A DNA stretch of 64,000 nt from Actinomycetales bacterium (GTDB taxonomy: Bacteria > Actinomycetota > Actinomycetes > Actinomycetales > Dermatophilaceae): contig JADJVX010000018.1 in the NCBI GenBank assembly GCA_016710385.1, positions 744,001-808,000 of the forward strand, written 5' to 3'. The notes under the pieces were generated by a model that saw only the letters and a program-made list of their open reading frames with translations, searched no databases and was not told the origin of the DNA. Each line of letters starts with the position of its first letter. Within the stretch, counting starts at the first letter, position 1. The position numbers and the translations under genes are program-made. This document shows positions 53,873-63,704 of the stretch, in pieces.

Positions 53873-54388
53873 TCACTCGCCGAGGAAATCGCCGCGAGCG
53901 TGGCGCACCTTGCGCAGCAGGACGAACAGCTGGTCCTGCTCGACGCGAGTGAGCACGGATAGCCCGAACCCCGCGGCCTCCAGGTCCGCGGTCGCCGCCT
54001 CCATGACAGAGATGCCGGAGGGAGTGATCGCGGCCAGCGCGCCCCGACCGTCGCGCGGATTCGGCAGCCGCTCCACGAAACCCGAATCTGCCAGTCTGCG
54101 AACGATATTGGTGACCGAGGTCGGATGCACCATGAGCCGCGCGCCCATCGTCGACAGCGGCAACCGACCCGAGGTGGTGAAAGCGAGCAACACCAGAGCC
54201 TCATAACGCGCGAAGGTCAGCCCGTGTCGGCCCACGATCGCGTCGAAATCGGCCAGCAGGGCTTGCTGCACCCGCATCACCGACGTTGCCGCCGCCATGG
54301 CCGGCACCGAGGAGGCCGCGGGCCAGCGTTGCCGCCACAGGGCCGCGGCCCGGCGAATCGGATCGAACGTGAGAGGAGAGCTGGCCAC
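53873..54388 (-). CDS. MarR-family transcriptional regulator
   Basis: A 171-aa regulator starting at GTG. The winged helix-turn-helix is at residues about 70-125: RLPLSTMGARLMVHPTSVTN, SGFVERLPNPRDGRGALAAI with the wing DPRD-like NPRDGR. Members bind palindromes as dimers and let go when a ligand such as an acyl-CoA or aromatic acid binds. Directly upstream of icmA, separated by the 36-base palindrome, so icmA is its likely target. Confidence 0.88.
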   Translation of the reverse strand: MASSPLTFDPIRRAAALWRQRWPAASSVPAMAAATSVMRVQQALLADFDAIVGRHGLTFARYEALVLLAFTTSGRLPLSTMGARLMVHPTSVTNIVRRLADSGFVERLPNPRDGRGALAAITPSGISVMEAATADLEAAGFGLSVLTRVEQDQLFVLLRKVRHARGDFLGE

Positions 54389-54394
54389 GATCGG

Positions 54395-54400
54395 AGACTA
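54395..54400 (-). promoter_or_regulatory. -10 box of leaderless marR promoter
   Basis: TAGTCT on the minus strand, six bases before the GTG of the MarR gene; supports this start. Confidence 0.5.
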
Positions 54401-54625
54401 CTCATCGGTCGCCCGGCCGCAGAGGGCGTGGGAGGTCCATCCACAGGCACGAGGAAGGCTGTGGATGAACTCAGCGGGGGCGGGCGGTCTGTGCCAGGCG
54501 ACTGACGTCCGGTTACCGAATGGCAGGGTCCTGTCACACTGGGCCGGACGCTCGGCTGCAGGGGGCTGGGTCCCTCGGTATGCCGTGCCACGGGTTCGCT
54601 GGGCACGAGCAGGAGTGATGGATCG

Positions 54626-55165
54626 ATGCATCGAGCAAGAGCAATCGCCACGGCGCTGTGCCTCATGGGCGCGACCGCGTGCACTCAGACCCCACCTATC
54701 TCGACACCGACGTCAAGCCCCGCCTCCGCGACCTCGATGACAACGACATCAACGCCGTCCGGTCCTGCCTCGTCGTCACCCGCCGACGAGACAGCCGCAA
54801 TCCTCGACGCGACCAAACGATACTTCGAGGAGTTCTCCTCAGCGCTGCATACGCGCGACACAACCAAATTCAGAACGACATTCTTGACGCTCTGTGTCGT
54901 TTGTCTTGAAGATGCAGACAAAATCGACGCCCTCTTACGGTCGGGGCAGACTATCGAGGGTGGATCCCTGCGTTTAACTAACATGGAAATTACCGCCCTG
55001 AATGGTGACAACGCAGTAGTGGCGGGCTCATTGACAGCGGATATGACAACGGTTCTCGACGGCAGCCGCCGAGTCGTGGAGACTTACCCGACGATGACCC
55101 GTTCCAGAAATATTGCACTCAAGCGGGTGGAGGGAAAATGGTCCGTCCAAGCATTCCTCGATTAA
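54626..55165 (+). CDS. DUF6318-type lipoprotein
   Basis: A 179-aa exported protein. A short signal peptide ends at a lipobox-like ATAC (Cys19), followed by a Thr/Ser/Pro linker (about 22-50) and a domain AILDATKRYFEEFSSAL to LKRVEGKWSVQAFLD, which looks like the small NTF2-like fold of DUF6318 lipoproteins. Function unknown. AGGAG ten bases before the ATG. From about 54830 onward the gene is clearly more AT-rich than most of the window, a sign of transfer. It overlaps the next reading frame by 28 bases. Confidence 0.65.
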   Translation: MHRARAIATALCLMGATACTQTPPISTPTSSPASATSMTTTSTPSGPASSSPADETAAILDATKRYFEEFSSALHTRDTTKFRTTFLTLCVVCLEDADKIDALLRSGQTIEGGSLRLTNMEITALNGDNAVVAGSLTADMTTVLDGSRRVVETYPTMTRSRNIALKRVEGKWSVQAFLD

Positions 55166-56007
55166 CCGCACTCGCAGTCATGTGGTTGGGAATCGGTCTT
55201 GGAGGATTTTCCAGCCAAAGCGCGGTTGCGGGCAACTGTAAAGCCTCCTGGTCGGGAGCTGTCGCCAGTTCCTGCGACAAGAACCTGCATTGGCGTTTCG
55301 GCGCAACGACACGAATCTTCTCGGAGAATGAGAAGACCATTGGTTAGTTGGACCGCCCAGGAGAGCCGCAGCACGTATACACGAAGTTGACGCGTTGCAT
55401 CGAGACGGGACTCTGCGGAGCGAGCGCCTTCACGTGCCCCAAAGTTGATGGTTTGAGCGGATTTCGATATCGGGCATTAGCTTACCTACCCAGGTCGAAC
55501 GGGCGAGTCAATTTCGTCTCGGAAGCTTCCATCTGCGAGTATCTTGGCCGCACCGTGCCCCTGGCCGATGTCAAGTGCGCGGTGCACGAAGCGATCAGCA
55601 AACGCATTCCGACACCCACGGTCACATCGGCCCCACCCGGCAAATCCCTGGTCAACCTCTTCACCATCTACTCGACTGCGCCAGCACCCGAACAAGCGAT
55701 CACCTTCACCACCCCGGTGCCCGGCGAGGTCCGAGCCATCCCCGAATACACCTGGAACTTCGACGACGGCCGCACCGGCATCGGCCCCGGCACCCCCTTC
55801 ACCGAAACCCACCTCCCCTCACGCAGCCCCGGCTACTACCTCGGCGCCACCTACACCACCCCAGGCACTAAACACGTCACACTTACCGTCACCTGGCGCG
55901 TCACCTTCCGCCTCGAAGGCGTCACCGATATCCCCCTCACCCCCATCATCATGACCGCCACAGAAGACAAACAGGTCGCGACAGCACGAGCCGTCCTAGT
56001 CAACTAG
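55138..56007 (+). pseudogene. secreted PKD-domain protein interrupted by an in-frame TAG
   Basis: The frame begins with a signal peptide (PRLTALAVMWLGIGLGGF, cleaved near AVAG) and after 69 codons meets TAG (55345-55347). The very next codon, TTG, continues the same frame for 220 codons, including cysteine-rich CIETGLCGASAFTCPK and a PKD-like domain EYTWNFDDGRTGIGPG to KHVTLTVTWRV. Nothing else separates the parts, so this is most likely one gene inactivated by a point mutation, or two peptides if TTG is used. Role unknown. Lies behind the DUF6318 lipoprotein in an AT-richer stretch. Confidence 0.55.
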
Positions 56008-56015
56008 CAGCGCTA

Positions 56016-56777
56016 TCAACTGGCGGCGACCCACGTGGCCCGTCCGCTGTCGAGGGCCAGAACGTGATCGGCGACGGCTGCCGCCTCAGGATCGTGGGTC
56101 GCCATGACGACCGTGCGCCCGGCCGCGACCCGCTCGCGCAGCAGCCGCAGGACGACCTCGCGGTTGCCGTGATCCAACTCCGAGGTCGGCTCATCGGCCA
56201 GCACGAGGTCTGGGTCGAGGGCCAAGACGCGCGCCACCGCGACCCGCTGCTGCTGACCGCCGGAGAGTTCCTCGACGAGATGGCCGCCCGACTCCCCCAG
56301 CCCCACTGAGTCCAGCGCCGCTTCGGTCCGGGTCCACGCATCGGCGCGCGGCACCCCGCGGGCCAGCAGCGGGAACAAGACATTCTCGGTGGCAGTGAGG
56401 ACCGCCGCCAGGCCGTTGCCCTGCGGCACCAGGCCCACGGATGCGGCTCCTGGCGCGCGGCCGCTCCCGACCCCCCGGTATGCCGGCCCTCCCCCAGCGC
56501 CGACCGGGTCACCGAAGACGATCACCCGCCCGAGTGTCGGGGTAACCGCGCCCGCAAGCACCCACAGAAGCGTCGACTTGCCCGCGCCAGATGGGCCGGT
56601 GACGGCCAACAACCGCTGGGGCGGCAGCACGAAGCCCACATCGACCAGCGCCTGCACCAAGCCGTAACGCACGGTCACCGCGTCGGCCTGGACCGCGGGC
56701 CCAGGCGCGCCCGCACCCGCGCGCGCGTCCACGCCCACGCCCACGCCAGGTTGGACAGGACTCGACGGGTTACTCAT
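56016..56777 (-). CDS. ABC exporter ATP-binding protein (MacB/LolD-like)
   Basis: A 253-aa ATPase. Walker A GPSGAGKSTLLWV, signature LSGGQQQRVAVAR and Walker B LVLADEPTSELDHG are all canonical, and the His is in MATHDPEAAAVAD. The N-terminus is Gly/Ala/Val-rich. Start at MSNPSSPV, overlapping the preceding ATPase gene by eight bases. Together with the two genes upstream it forms an FtsX-type exporter with two different ATPases. Confidence 0.88.
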   Translation of the reverse strand: MSNPSSPVQPGVGVGVDARAGAGAPGPAVQADAVTVRYGLVQALVDVGFVLPPQRLLAVTGPSGAGKSTLLWVLAGAVTPTLGRVIVFGDPVGAGGGPAYRGVGSGRAPGAASVGLVPQGNGLAAVLTATENVLFPLLARGVPRADAWTRTEAALDSVGLGESGGHLVEELSGGQQQRVAVARVLALDPDLVLADEPTSELDHGNREVVLRLLRERVAAGRTVVMATHDPEAAAVADHVLALDSGRATWVAAS

Positions 56778-57651
56778 GACGGCCTCGATACGGGGGCAGC
56801 GGGGAGTCCTCGATCTCGACATCGGCGGGCAGGATGGTCCACCACCCGTTGACCGGATGCACCCGGACCAAGGTGCCCGGTTCGAGGTCCTGCAGGGCTG
56901 CCGGCGGCAGGGCCAGCGACCCGTCTGCCGACACCACGGCATACTCCTCGCCCAGGCGCCCTTCCCCGCCGACTCGACCGTCACGGATCGTCACGGTGCG
57001 CGGCAGCCGAGAGGCCACCTCGGGGTCGTGGGTGACGACGACCACCGTCGTGCCCACCGTGGCATTGACCTGTGCGATAGCCGCCAACACGGTGTCTCGG
57101 GATTCATGGTCGAGTTGGCTGGTGGGCTCGTCGGCCAACAGCAGACCGGGGTAGGTCGCCACGCCGACCGCGAGTGCGGTGAGTTGGCGTTGCCCCGGAG
57201 TGAGCCGGCCCAGCGGAAGGTCGGCCGCAGAGCGCACCCCGACGAGCTCGAGCACCTCTTCGGAGTCCGGGACCTGCCGACCCCGAGCCACGGCGCTCTG
57301 CCCGGCGAACTCGACGTTCTGGCGCGGGGTGAGATAGGGCAACAGGTTTCGACCGGCGCCCTGCAGGACCATCCCGACCTGGGTCGACCGGTATTCGTCC
57401 AGCGCCGCGTCGTCGAGCGAGCCGAGGTCCACGCCGTCGACCTGCACCGCACCGGCACTGGGCCGCAGGAGACCGCCGAACAGGGTGAGCAGTGTCGACT
57501 TGCCCGCTCCCGAGGGCCCCAACAGGCCGACGATCTCACCCGCAGCGACCCGCAGGTCGACCCCGGACAAGGCCGCGACGTCATGGCCTTCCGAGCGGTA
57601 GATGTGGACCAGGCCCCGGGTGCTCACCCCGACGCCCGTGCGGGCACTCAC
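56770..57651 (-). CDS. ABC exporter ATP-binding protein with altered signature
   Basis: A 293-aa ATPase: Walker A GPSGAGKSTLLTL, Walker B LLLADEPTSQLDHE and His in VVTHDPEVASRL are normal, but the signature is LTPGQRQL instead of LSGGQ. A C-terminal extension of about 60 residues follows (DGSLALPPAALQDLEPG). GTG start overlaps the permease stop (GTGA). The altered signature suggests it may be the weaker half of a heterodimer with the ATPase at 56016-56777. Confidence 0.82.
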   Translation of the reverse strand: MSARTGVGVSTRGLVHIYRSEGHDVAALSGVDLRVAAGEIVGLLGPSGAGKSTLLTLFGGLLRPSAGAVQVDGVDLGSLDDAALDEYRSTQVGMVLQGAGRNLLPYLTPRQNVEFAGQSAVARGRQVPDSEEVLELVGVRSAADLPLGRLTPGQRQLTALAVGVATYPGLLLADEPTSQLDHESRDTVLAAIAQVNATVGTTVVVVTHDPEVASRLPRTVTIRDGRVGGEGRLGEEYAVVSADGSLALPPAALQDLEPGTLVRVHPVNGWWTILPADVEIEDSPLPPYRGRHE

Positions 57652-60296
57652 TGGACCTCCTGCAATCGGTGCGGGGTGGCCCGTCGCACGAGCACCCTGG
57701 CGACGACAGTCGCCGTCACCAGCAACCCAACCAAGGCCACCGCGACGGTGCCCCACACGGCTGTGCCATCCAGCGTGAGGTCGGGTGACAGTGCCGTCCA
57801 CGGAGTGGTGAAGAGCGGCAGGATCGGCAATGCCATTGCCGCAGAGGCGATTCCGCACGCAGCGCCGACGCCGATGGCGAGGAGCACGACGACCGCCTGC
57901 TCGGCCAGGCTGGCCCGACGCAGGGTCACCTCGGGCACCCCGGCCATCCGCAGCGCCGCATAGTCGCGGGCTCTGCCCCGCCAGGCGGTCGCCGCGACGA
58001 GGACCAGGACCAGGCCCGCGATGAGCAGGGCCAACGCCGCCACCCCTACGGCCAGGCGAAGCCCCCACGCGGAGGCGGACTCGTCGTAGGCGCGCTGCCG
58101 GTCGGCAGTGCGGATCACAGCGTTGACCGGCGCCCCCACCGCCTGCAGCGCCGCGCTCACCCGCGGTTCGGCACCGAGGTCCGATAGGAAGACCTGCATC
58201 CGACCTACGGCGGGGGTGGTGTGCGGTCGATCCATCAGGGCGGCCAGGCTGACCACTGCGGTATTCGCGGAACGCTCGCCCGGCGCATAGGGCAGCTCGC
58301 CGATGGAGGTGAGCGCCACGGCGACCCCGTCCAGCCCGGCGGCCTGGAACGGCATACCCGGGGTGGTCCCTGGTGGCAGGCCACCGACAACGTATGCCGG
58401 CAGGGGGTCGGAACCGCGCGCTTCCCTGGCCTGGTCGAGACCTTGCAGCGCGAAGGCATCCCGCTCCCGGGCCAGGTCGGCGACGTGGGTGAAGCTGCGA
58501 GGTTCGACGGCCATGGTCTGGATCGCTCCGCCCCCGGCTTGCAGCACCCACGCCACCGGGCTGGACACCGAACGGTCCGGGTCGGCCGCGTCGAGAGCAC
58601 GCACGACGAGCGCGGGGTCCTGGGTCGCCACTGACAGCACAGCCACCGCACCGGTCTCGATCCGCGCCCGGACCTCGCGGTTGCGGGCCGCCACGAGGGC
58701 CGCATCGGTCGCGAAGACGGCCAGGGAGGTGGCCACCGTGACGATCGCGACGATCCGGCGCACGGCCGGCCGACGCGCCACCTGGACTGCGGCGAGCGCT
58801 GCAACGGTCTGCCCGTCCTGCGCGGCACGGTCGCCGAATCTGGCAGCCACGGGCGTGACGACGTGGGCGAGGGCCAGACCCACCGCCAGCGCAAGCAGGC
58901 CTGGGGTGGCGAGCGCAAGCGGTCCGGTCACGCTGCCGGTGGCCAGGGCGAGCACGGCCGCGGCAGCCACCCCGATGACCAAAGCGTCCAGCAGGGCGAC
59001 CGCATTGCCGTGACGCCTGGCCGGCACCCGCCGCAACAGCTCGGAGACGGGCCGAGCCACGGTGGGTCGGACGACGACGGCTACGGCGAGTACCCCGATC
59101 GCGGCGCCCAGGAGTGCCGCGACGACGGCCGTCCAGGGCACTTCGACGGGCAGCGGTTGGGGCAGCCAGATGCGGCGCAAGAGGGCGTCGGTGCCCACCG
59201 CGACCAGCAGGCCGACCGGGGCCCCGCCGAGCACGGCGGACCCGAGCTCGGCTACGACGAGCCACGCAGCACTCGTCCCGCTGCGACCCCGAAGCCGGGC
59301 CAGGGCGATCTCCTGGCGGCGTTGCTCGACCGCCGATCCAGCAACCAGGCCCAGGACCACCACGGCGAGCAACGCCAACTGGGCCATGAGCAGCGGGACG
59401 ATGAGCCGCACCTGCCGCTGACCCTCGAGGACGTCGTCGGCCAGCTCGCCGATCGCCGAGCGAACGGTGAGCCGCGGTTGGGCCCGCAAACCGGCGTCGG
59501 CCGCGGCGCTGACTAACGGGCGCAGGCGGTCCAGGCCCTCCAGCAAGAGCGCCGAGCGATCGAGCCGGAAGACGACCGTGAGCACCGAGTAGCGCCAGCC
59601 GCGCCCCTGCGTGTCGGCGGGGTGCTCGGAGAAGGTGGCCGGGACCGTGACGAACGCATCCAGCAGTGGCGTGCCATCCGGGTCCAGGGCGCTGCTGCCG
59701 GCCCGACCGTCGAGCCGAATGCGGAGCCAATGCGTGGCATCGGGCACCTGGGTGTAGGTGCCCACGATCGTCATCAGTTGTCCGGACACCGGTGCCGTCT
59801 GGGCCTCTGGACGCACTTCCCGGGCATCGAGCAGCTGCCCGACCTGCCACTGCTGGAAGCGCGCTTCCGCAGTGGAGACCAGCACCTCGTATGCCGTGCT
59901 CGGGCACCGCCCCGCATCGATGGTGAGGCCGGCGCACACCTCGGTGGCGGCATACATAGCCGGCGTGGCCGGGCCGAGGCGGCTGGCGACCCGCACGGTG
60001 CCCGACCACAGCTCACTGCCGGAGTCGTAGATCGCGGCCAGCTCGCGCGGGAAGGCATGACGGGCAGCCTCGGTCGACGGGACTGCGCCGCCGCCCGCCC
60101 GCGAAGGGGATATCTCGATCGTCGTGGCGGCGACCGGCGCCCGGTCCAGCGCCCCCCGCAGCAGGCCGAGTTCCAGCGACCGGGCGTAGAGGGGGGCGAA
60201 GGCCACCGCCCCGACGACCAGCGCGGACAGCAGCGCCAGCAGGATCGCCTGACCGGGTCGATAGCGCAGCGCTGCGCTGGTGGGAGCCGGAATCAC
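57648..60296 (-). CDS. FtsX-family ABC permease
   Basis: An 882-aa membrane protein with an N-terminal helix (ALLSALVVGAVAFAPLYAR), a large outer domain, a block of helices near residues 275-400 and 410-500, a second outer region, and a C-terminal helix block (LRLAVGVAALALLIAGLVLV). This is the two-unit FtsX layout of MacB- or Lol-type exporters that act on substrates at the membrane surface. First gene of the three-gene ABC operon. Confidence 0.82.
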   Translation of the reverse strand: MIPAPTSAALRYRPGQAILLALLSALVVGAVAFAPLYARSLELGLLRGALDRAPVAATTIEISPSRAGGGAVPSTEAARHAFPRELAAIYDSGSELWSGTVRVASRLGPATPAMYAATEVCAGLTIDAGRCPSTAYEVLVSTAEARFQQWQVGQLLDAREVRPEAQTAPVSGQLMTIVGTYTQVPDATHWLRIRLDGRAGSSALDPDGTPLLDAFVTVPATFSEHPADTQGRGWRYSVLTVVFRLDRSALLLEGLDRLRPLVSAAADAGLRAQPRLTVRSAIGELADDVLEGQRQVRLIVPLLMAQLALLAVVVLGLVAGSAVEQRRQEIALARLRGRSGTSAAWLVVAELGSAVLGGAPVGLLVAVGTDALLRRIWLPQPLPVEVPWTAVVAALLGAAIGVLAVAVVVRPTVARPVSELLRRVPARRHGNAVALLDALVIGVAAAAVLALATGSVTGPLALATPGLLALAVGLALAHVVTPVAARFGDRAAQDGQTVAALAAVQVARRPAVRRIVAIVTVATSLAVFATDAALVAARNREVRARIETGAVAVLSVATQDPALVVRALDAADPDRSVSSPVAWVLQAGGGAIQTMAVEPRSFTHVADLARERDAFALQGLDQAREARGSDPLPAYVVGGLPPGTTPGMPFQAAGLDGVAVALTSIGELPYAPGERSANTAVVSLAALMDRPHTTPAVGRMQVFLSDLGAEPRVSAALQAVGAPVNAVIRTADRQRAYDESASAWGLRLAVGVAALALLIAGLVLVLVAATAWRGRARDYAALRMAGVPEVTLRRASLAEQAVVVLLAIGVGAACGIASAAMALPILPLFTTPWTALSPDLTLDGTAVWGTVAVALVGLLVTATVVARVLVRRATPHRLQEVQ

Positions 60297-60336
60297 CCCA
60301 TCACCGCCTCTTCCCGGGCGCTGCGCCGCACGGCCA

Positions 60337-62481
60337 TCAGGGCCCAGGTGCCGACGCGACCGTGCCGCACAGCAGGACGATGCTGCGCGGGGCCACGGTC
60401 AGCGATCCCCCTGCCGAGACCGACGCCGGCCCGGTGCGCGGCGCTGCCGACGTGTCGAGCACGGTGTCCCAGGACGGCCCATAGCTCACATCGGGCACGT
60501 GGAAGTCGATGGCTTCGTCGTGGGCGTTGAACATCACGAGGAACGAGTCGTCGACAATCCGCCGGCCGCGCCGGTCGAGCTCGGGGATGGCCTGCCCGTT
60601 GAGGAAGACCATGACGCTCTTGGCGAAGCCGTTGGCCCAGCTCGCTTCATCCATGTGGGTGCCGTCCGGTTCGAACCACGCGATATCGCCGATCTCACTC
60701 TCCCCGCCATGGTCAGCGCTGCCCGCGAAGAAGCGCCGCCGACGGAAGACCGGGTGCTCGCGTCGCAGGGCGACCACCGACCGAGTGAACTCCAACAGCC
60801 GCGACCCGGCCTCGTCGAGCGCCCAGTCGACCCACGACAGCTCGTTGTCCTGGCAGTAGACGTTGTTGTTGCCCTGTTGCGTGCGGCCGAGTTCGTCGCC
60901 GTGGGCGATCATCGGAACGCCCTGCGAGAGAAGCAGAGTCGTGAGGAAGTTGCGCTGTTGACGAGCTCGCAGCTCGAGCACCTGCGGGTCGTCGGTCGGG
61001 CCCTCCGCCCCGCAATTCCAGGACCGGTTGTGGCTCTCGCCGTCACGATTGCCCTCGCCGTTGGCGTCGTTGCGCTTGTCGTTGTAGGACACCAGATCGC
61101 GCAAGGTGAAACCGTCGTGGGCGACGACAAAGTTGACCGACGCGACCGGCCGGCGACCCGAGTGGGCATAGAGGTCGGAGGACCCAGTGAAACGTGAGGC
61201 GAACTCCCCGAGCGTGGCGGGCTCACCTCGCCAGAAGTCGCGCACGGTGTCGCGATACTTCCCGTTCCACTCGGTCCACAACGGGGGAAACCCGCCCACC
61301 TGATAGCCCCCGTCGCCGAGGTCCCATGGCTCGGCGATGAGCTTGACCTGGCTGACGACCGGGTCTTGCTGAATGAGGTCGAAGAAGGCCGACAGCTTGT
61401 CGACCTCGTGGAACTGCCGCGCCAGCGTCGCCGCGAGGTCGAAACGGAACCCGTCGACTCGCATGTCGCTCACCCAGTAGCGCAGCGAGTCCATGATGAG
61501 TTGCAGCACATGGGGGTTGCGCATGAGCAACGAATTGCCGGTGCCGGTCGTGTCGTAGTAGTGACCGGGATCGCCGTTGACCAGGCGGTAGTAGGCCGCG
61601 TTGTCGATGCCACGAAAGGCCAGGGTTGGGCCCAGGTGATTGCCCTCGGCGGTGTGGTTGTAGACGACGTCGAGGATCACCTCGATATCGGCCTCGTGCA
61701 ACGCCTTGACCATCGTCTTGAACTCGGCGACCTGCTGGCCCCGGGTGCCGTTCGCGGCATACCCGTTGTGCGGCGCGAGGAAGCCGATCGTGTTGTAGCC
61801 CCAGTAGTTGCGTAATCCCTTGTCCAGCAAGGTGAAATCCTGGACGAACTGGTGCACGGGCATGAGTTCCAGCGCCGTGATCCCCAGGTCGGTGAGGTGC
61901 GAGATCGTCGCGGGGTGGGCGATACCGGCATACGTGCCGCGGATCTCCGGCGGCACGTCCGGGTGCAGCATGGTCAGGCCCTTGACGTGCGCCTCGTAGA
62001 TGACCGAGTCGTGGTATTCGTGTCCCGGGGCGCGGTCCTTGCCCCAGTCGAAGTAGGGGTTGACGACGACCGACAACAGCGTGTGCCCGAGGCTGTCGAG
62101 TTCGTTGAGGGTCGGGGACAGTCCGCCGAGCGGGTCATCGAAGCGATAGCCGAACAACGACGGGTCACCCTTCATCTCCCCGTCGATGGCCTTGGCGTAA
62201 GGGTCCAGCAGCAGCTTGGCCGGGTTGCAGCGGGCGCCGGTCGCCGGATCGTAGGGGCCGGAGACCCGGAAGCCGTAGCGCTGCCCCGGCTGCACCCCCG
62301 GCAGGTAGACGTGCCAGACGAATGCGTCGTGCTCGGGCATCACCACCCGGGTCTCGGTGCCGTCGTCGTTGACCAGACACAGCTCGACGCGGCTGGCGAC
62401 CTCGGAGAACACCGCGAAGTTGACGCCGGTGCCGTCGTAGGTCGCACCGAGCGGGTAGGGCTTGCCTGGCCAGATCTGCAT
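60337..62481 (-). CDS. glgX: glycogen debranching enzyme (second copy)
   Basis: 714 aa from MQIWPGKPYPLGATYDG; a GTG eight codons upstream (62505) is also possible. GH13 debranching enzyme with catalytic Asp in DGFRFDLAATLAR, Glu in IAEPWDLGDGGYQVGG and Asp in VAHDGFTLRDLVSYND. GDELGRTQQGNNN is the family's active-site loop. Closer to the classic GlgX/TreX form than the copy at 29561. Separate promoter region, with TACCCT at 62528-62533 (minus) as possible -10. Confidence 0.92.
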   Translation of the reverse strand: MQIWPGKPYPLGATYDGTGVNFAVFSEVASRVELCLVNDDGTETRVVMPEHDAFVWHVYLPGVQPGQRYGFRVSGPYDPATGARCNPAKLLLDPYAKAIDGEMKGDPSLFGYRFDDPLGGLSPTLNELDSLGHTLLSVVVNPYFDWGKDRAPGHEYHDSVIYEAHVKGLTMLHPDVPPEIRGTYAGIAHPATISHLTDLGITALELMPVHQFVQDFTLLDKGLRNYWGYNTIGFLAPHNGYAANGTRGQQVAEFKTMVKALHEADIEVILDVVYNHTAEGNHLGPTLAFRGIDNAAYYRLVNGDPGHYYDTTGTGNSLLMRNPHVLQLIMDSLRYWVSDMRVDGFRFDLAATLARQFHEVDKLSAFFDLIQQDPVVSQVKLIAEPWDLGDGGYQVGGFPPLWTEWNGKYRDTVRDFWRGEPATLGEFASRFTGSSDLYAHSGRRPVASVNFVVAHDGFTLRDLVSYNDKRNDANGEGNRDGESHNRSWNCGAEGPTDDPQVLELRARQQRNFLTTLLLSQGVPMIAHGDELGRTQQGNNNVYCQDNELSWVDWALDEAGSRLLEFTRSVVALRREHPVFRRRRFFAGSADHGGESEIGDIAWFEPDGTHMDEASWANGFAKSVMVFLNGQAIPELDRRGRRIVDDSFLVMFNAHDEAIDFHVPDVSYGPSWDTVLDTSAAPRTGPASVSAGGSLTVAPRSIVLLCGTVASAPGP

Positions 62482-62639
62482 CGCTGCCTTCACACTCGCG
62501 TTCACACGTCACAGGGATGAGGACGAGAGGGTATGCCGTTCGGTCGGCTCCCGGCCTCCCCGCCGAACCAGGCCATCCTGCCAGCTACCCCGGGCGCGCA
62601 CCCAACCTTGCGAGGCACATCGGCGGCCTCGGGCAGGGC

Positions 62640-63602
62640 TCAGGAGAGCTGGGCGAGGATGTCGTCGGCCGCGGCGTAGGGGTCGATCCGACCCTCGACC
62701 ACGGCAGCGGCGTTGTCGTCGAGCCCGTGTCCGGCCCGCAGATCACCCATCCGCGCCCGGAGCGCCGCCAGCGCGATGGACTCGATCTCGTCGGCGGCCC
62801 GCTTGAGCCGGCGCAGCCGGAGGGTGCCTGTGGCGTCGAGCCAGCCCTGGTGCTTGTCCAGTGCCTCCATCACGTCATCGACGCCTTCACCGCGGGCCGC
62901 GACCGTCTTGACGACCGGTGGCCGCCATAGCCCCGGCTCGGTGCGGTCCCCGAGCGAGATCATGTGCCGCAGATCGCGCACCGTGGCATCGGCGCCGTCA
63001 CGGTCGGCCTTGTTGACGACGAAGACATCGCCGATCTCGAGGATGCCGGCCTTCGCCGCCTGGATGCCGTCGCCCATCCCCGGCGCGAGCAGCACGATCG
63101 TCGTGTCGGCCAGCCCGGCGATCTCGACCTCGGACTGCCCGACCCCGACGGTCTCCACGAGCACGACGTCACACCCGGCGGCGTCGAGCACCCGGATGGC
63201 CTGCGGCGTGGTCCACGACAGGCCGCCGAGGTGCCCACGGGAGGCCATCGACCGGATGTAGACCTCCGGGTCGAGCGCGTGGTCCTGCATCCGCACTCGG
63301 TCACCGAGCAACGCTCCACCGGAGAACGGCGAGGACGGGTCGACCGCGAGGATGCCCACCCGCTGCCCCCGGGCCCGGAAGGCCGCGACCAGCGCATTTG
63401 TCGAGGTCGACTTGCCGACCCCGGGCGAACCGGTGATGCCGATGACGTATGCCGTGCCGGTGTGCGGCGCGAGCGCCGCCATCACCTCGCGCAACGCAGG
63501 GTGGGCGTCCTCGACCAGGGAGATGAGCCGCGCCACCGCGCGCGGTTTGCCCTCGCGAGCGGCGCTGACGAGAGCTGGGACGTCGACCGGGCGGGGCGGC
63601 AT
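62640..63602 (-). CDS. meaB: GTPase MeaB, chaperone of acyl-CoA mutase
   Basis: A 320-aa P-loop G3E-family GTPase that loads and protects cobalamin in methylmalonyl- or isobutyryl-CoA mutase. The P-loop is GSPGVGKSTSTNAL, followed by VDPSSPFSGGALLGDRVRM and VETVGVGQSEVEI; the base-specific NKAD is in VVNKADRDGA. The ATG lies inside a GTATGCCG octamer. It probably serves the mutase at 52045-53787 or one elsewhere. Confidence 0.92.
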   Translation of the reverse strand: MPPRPVDVPALVSAAREGKPRAVARLISLVEDAHPALREVMAALAPHTGTAYVIGITGSPGVGKSTSTNALVAAFRARGQRVGILAVDPSSPFSGGALLGDRVRMQDHALDPEVYIRSMASRGHLGGLSWTTPQAIRVLDAAGCDVVLVETVGVGQSEVEIAGLADTTIVLLAPGMGDGIQAAKAGILEIGDVFVVNKADRDGADATVRDLRHMISLGDRTEPGLWRPPVVKTVAARGEGVDDVMEALDKHQGWLDATGTLRLRRLKRAADEIESIALAALRARMGDLRAGHGLDDNAAAVVEGRIDPYAAADDILAQLS

Positions 63603-63644
63603 ACCCGTCCTTTCCGTGGAGCGAATCGGGGCGAGCGAGGCAGA

Positions 63645-63695
63645 CTGGCGTCCTGCCCCCCGGCCTCGGATGAGGCGCGAGCGGCAGGACGCCAG
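63645..63695. terminator. long hairpin after the thiolase gene
   Basis: CTGGCGTCCTGCC (63645-63657) pairs with 63683-63695; the 25-base loop contains a smaller GCCTC/GAGGC stem. It lies just behind the thiolase stop and ahead of meaB on the minus strand. Confidence 0.75.
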
Positions 63696-63704
63696 CGTAT
63701 GCCG

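Noticed and set aside
57652..60009. Long N-terminal extension of the ATPase frame at 56770
   Set aside because: It is an antisense-like low-complexity frame lying on the permease gene; GTG 57651 with the GTGA overlap is the natural start.
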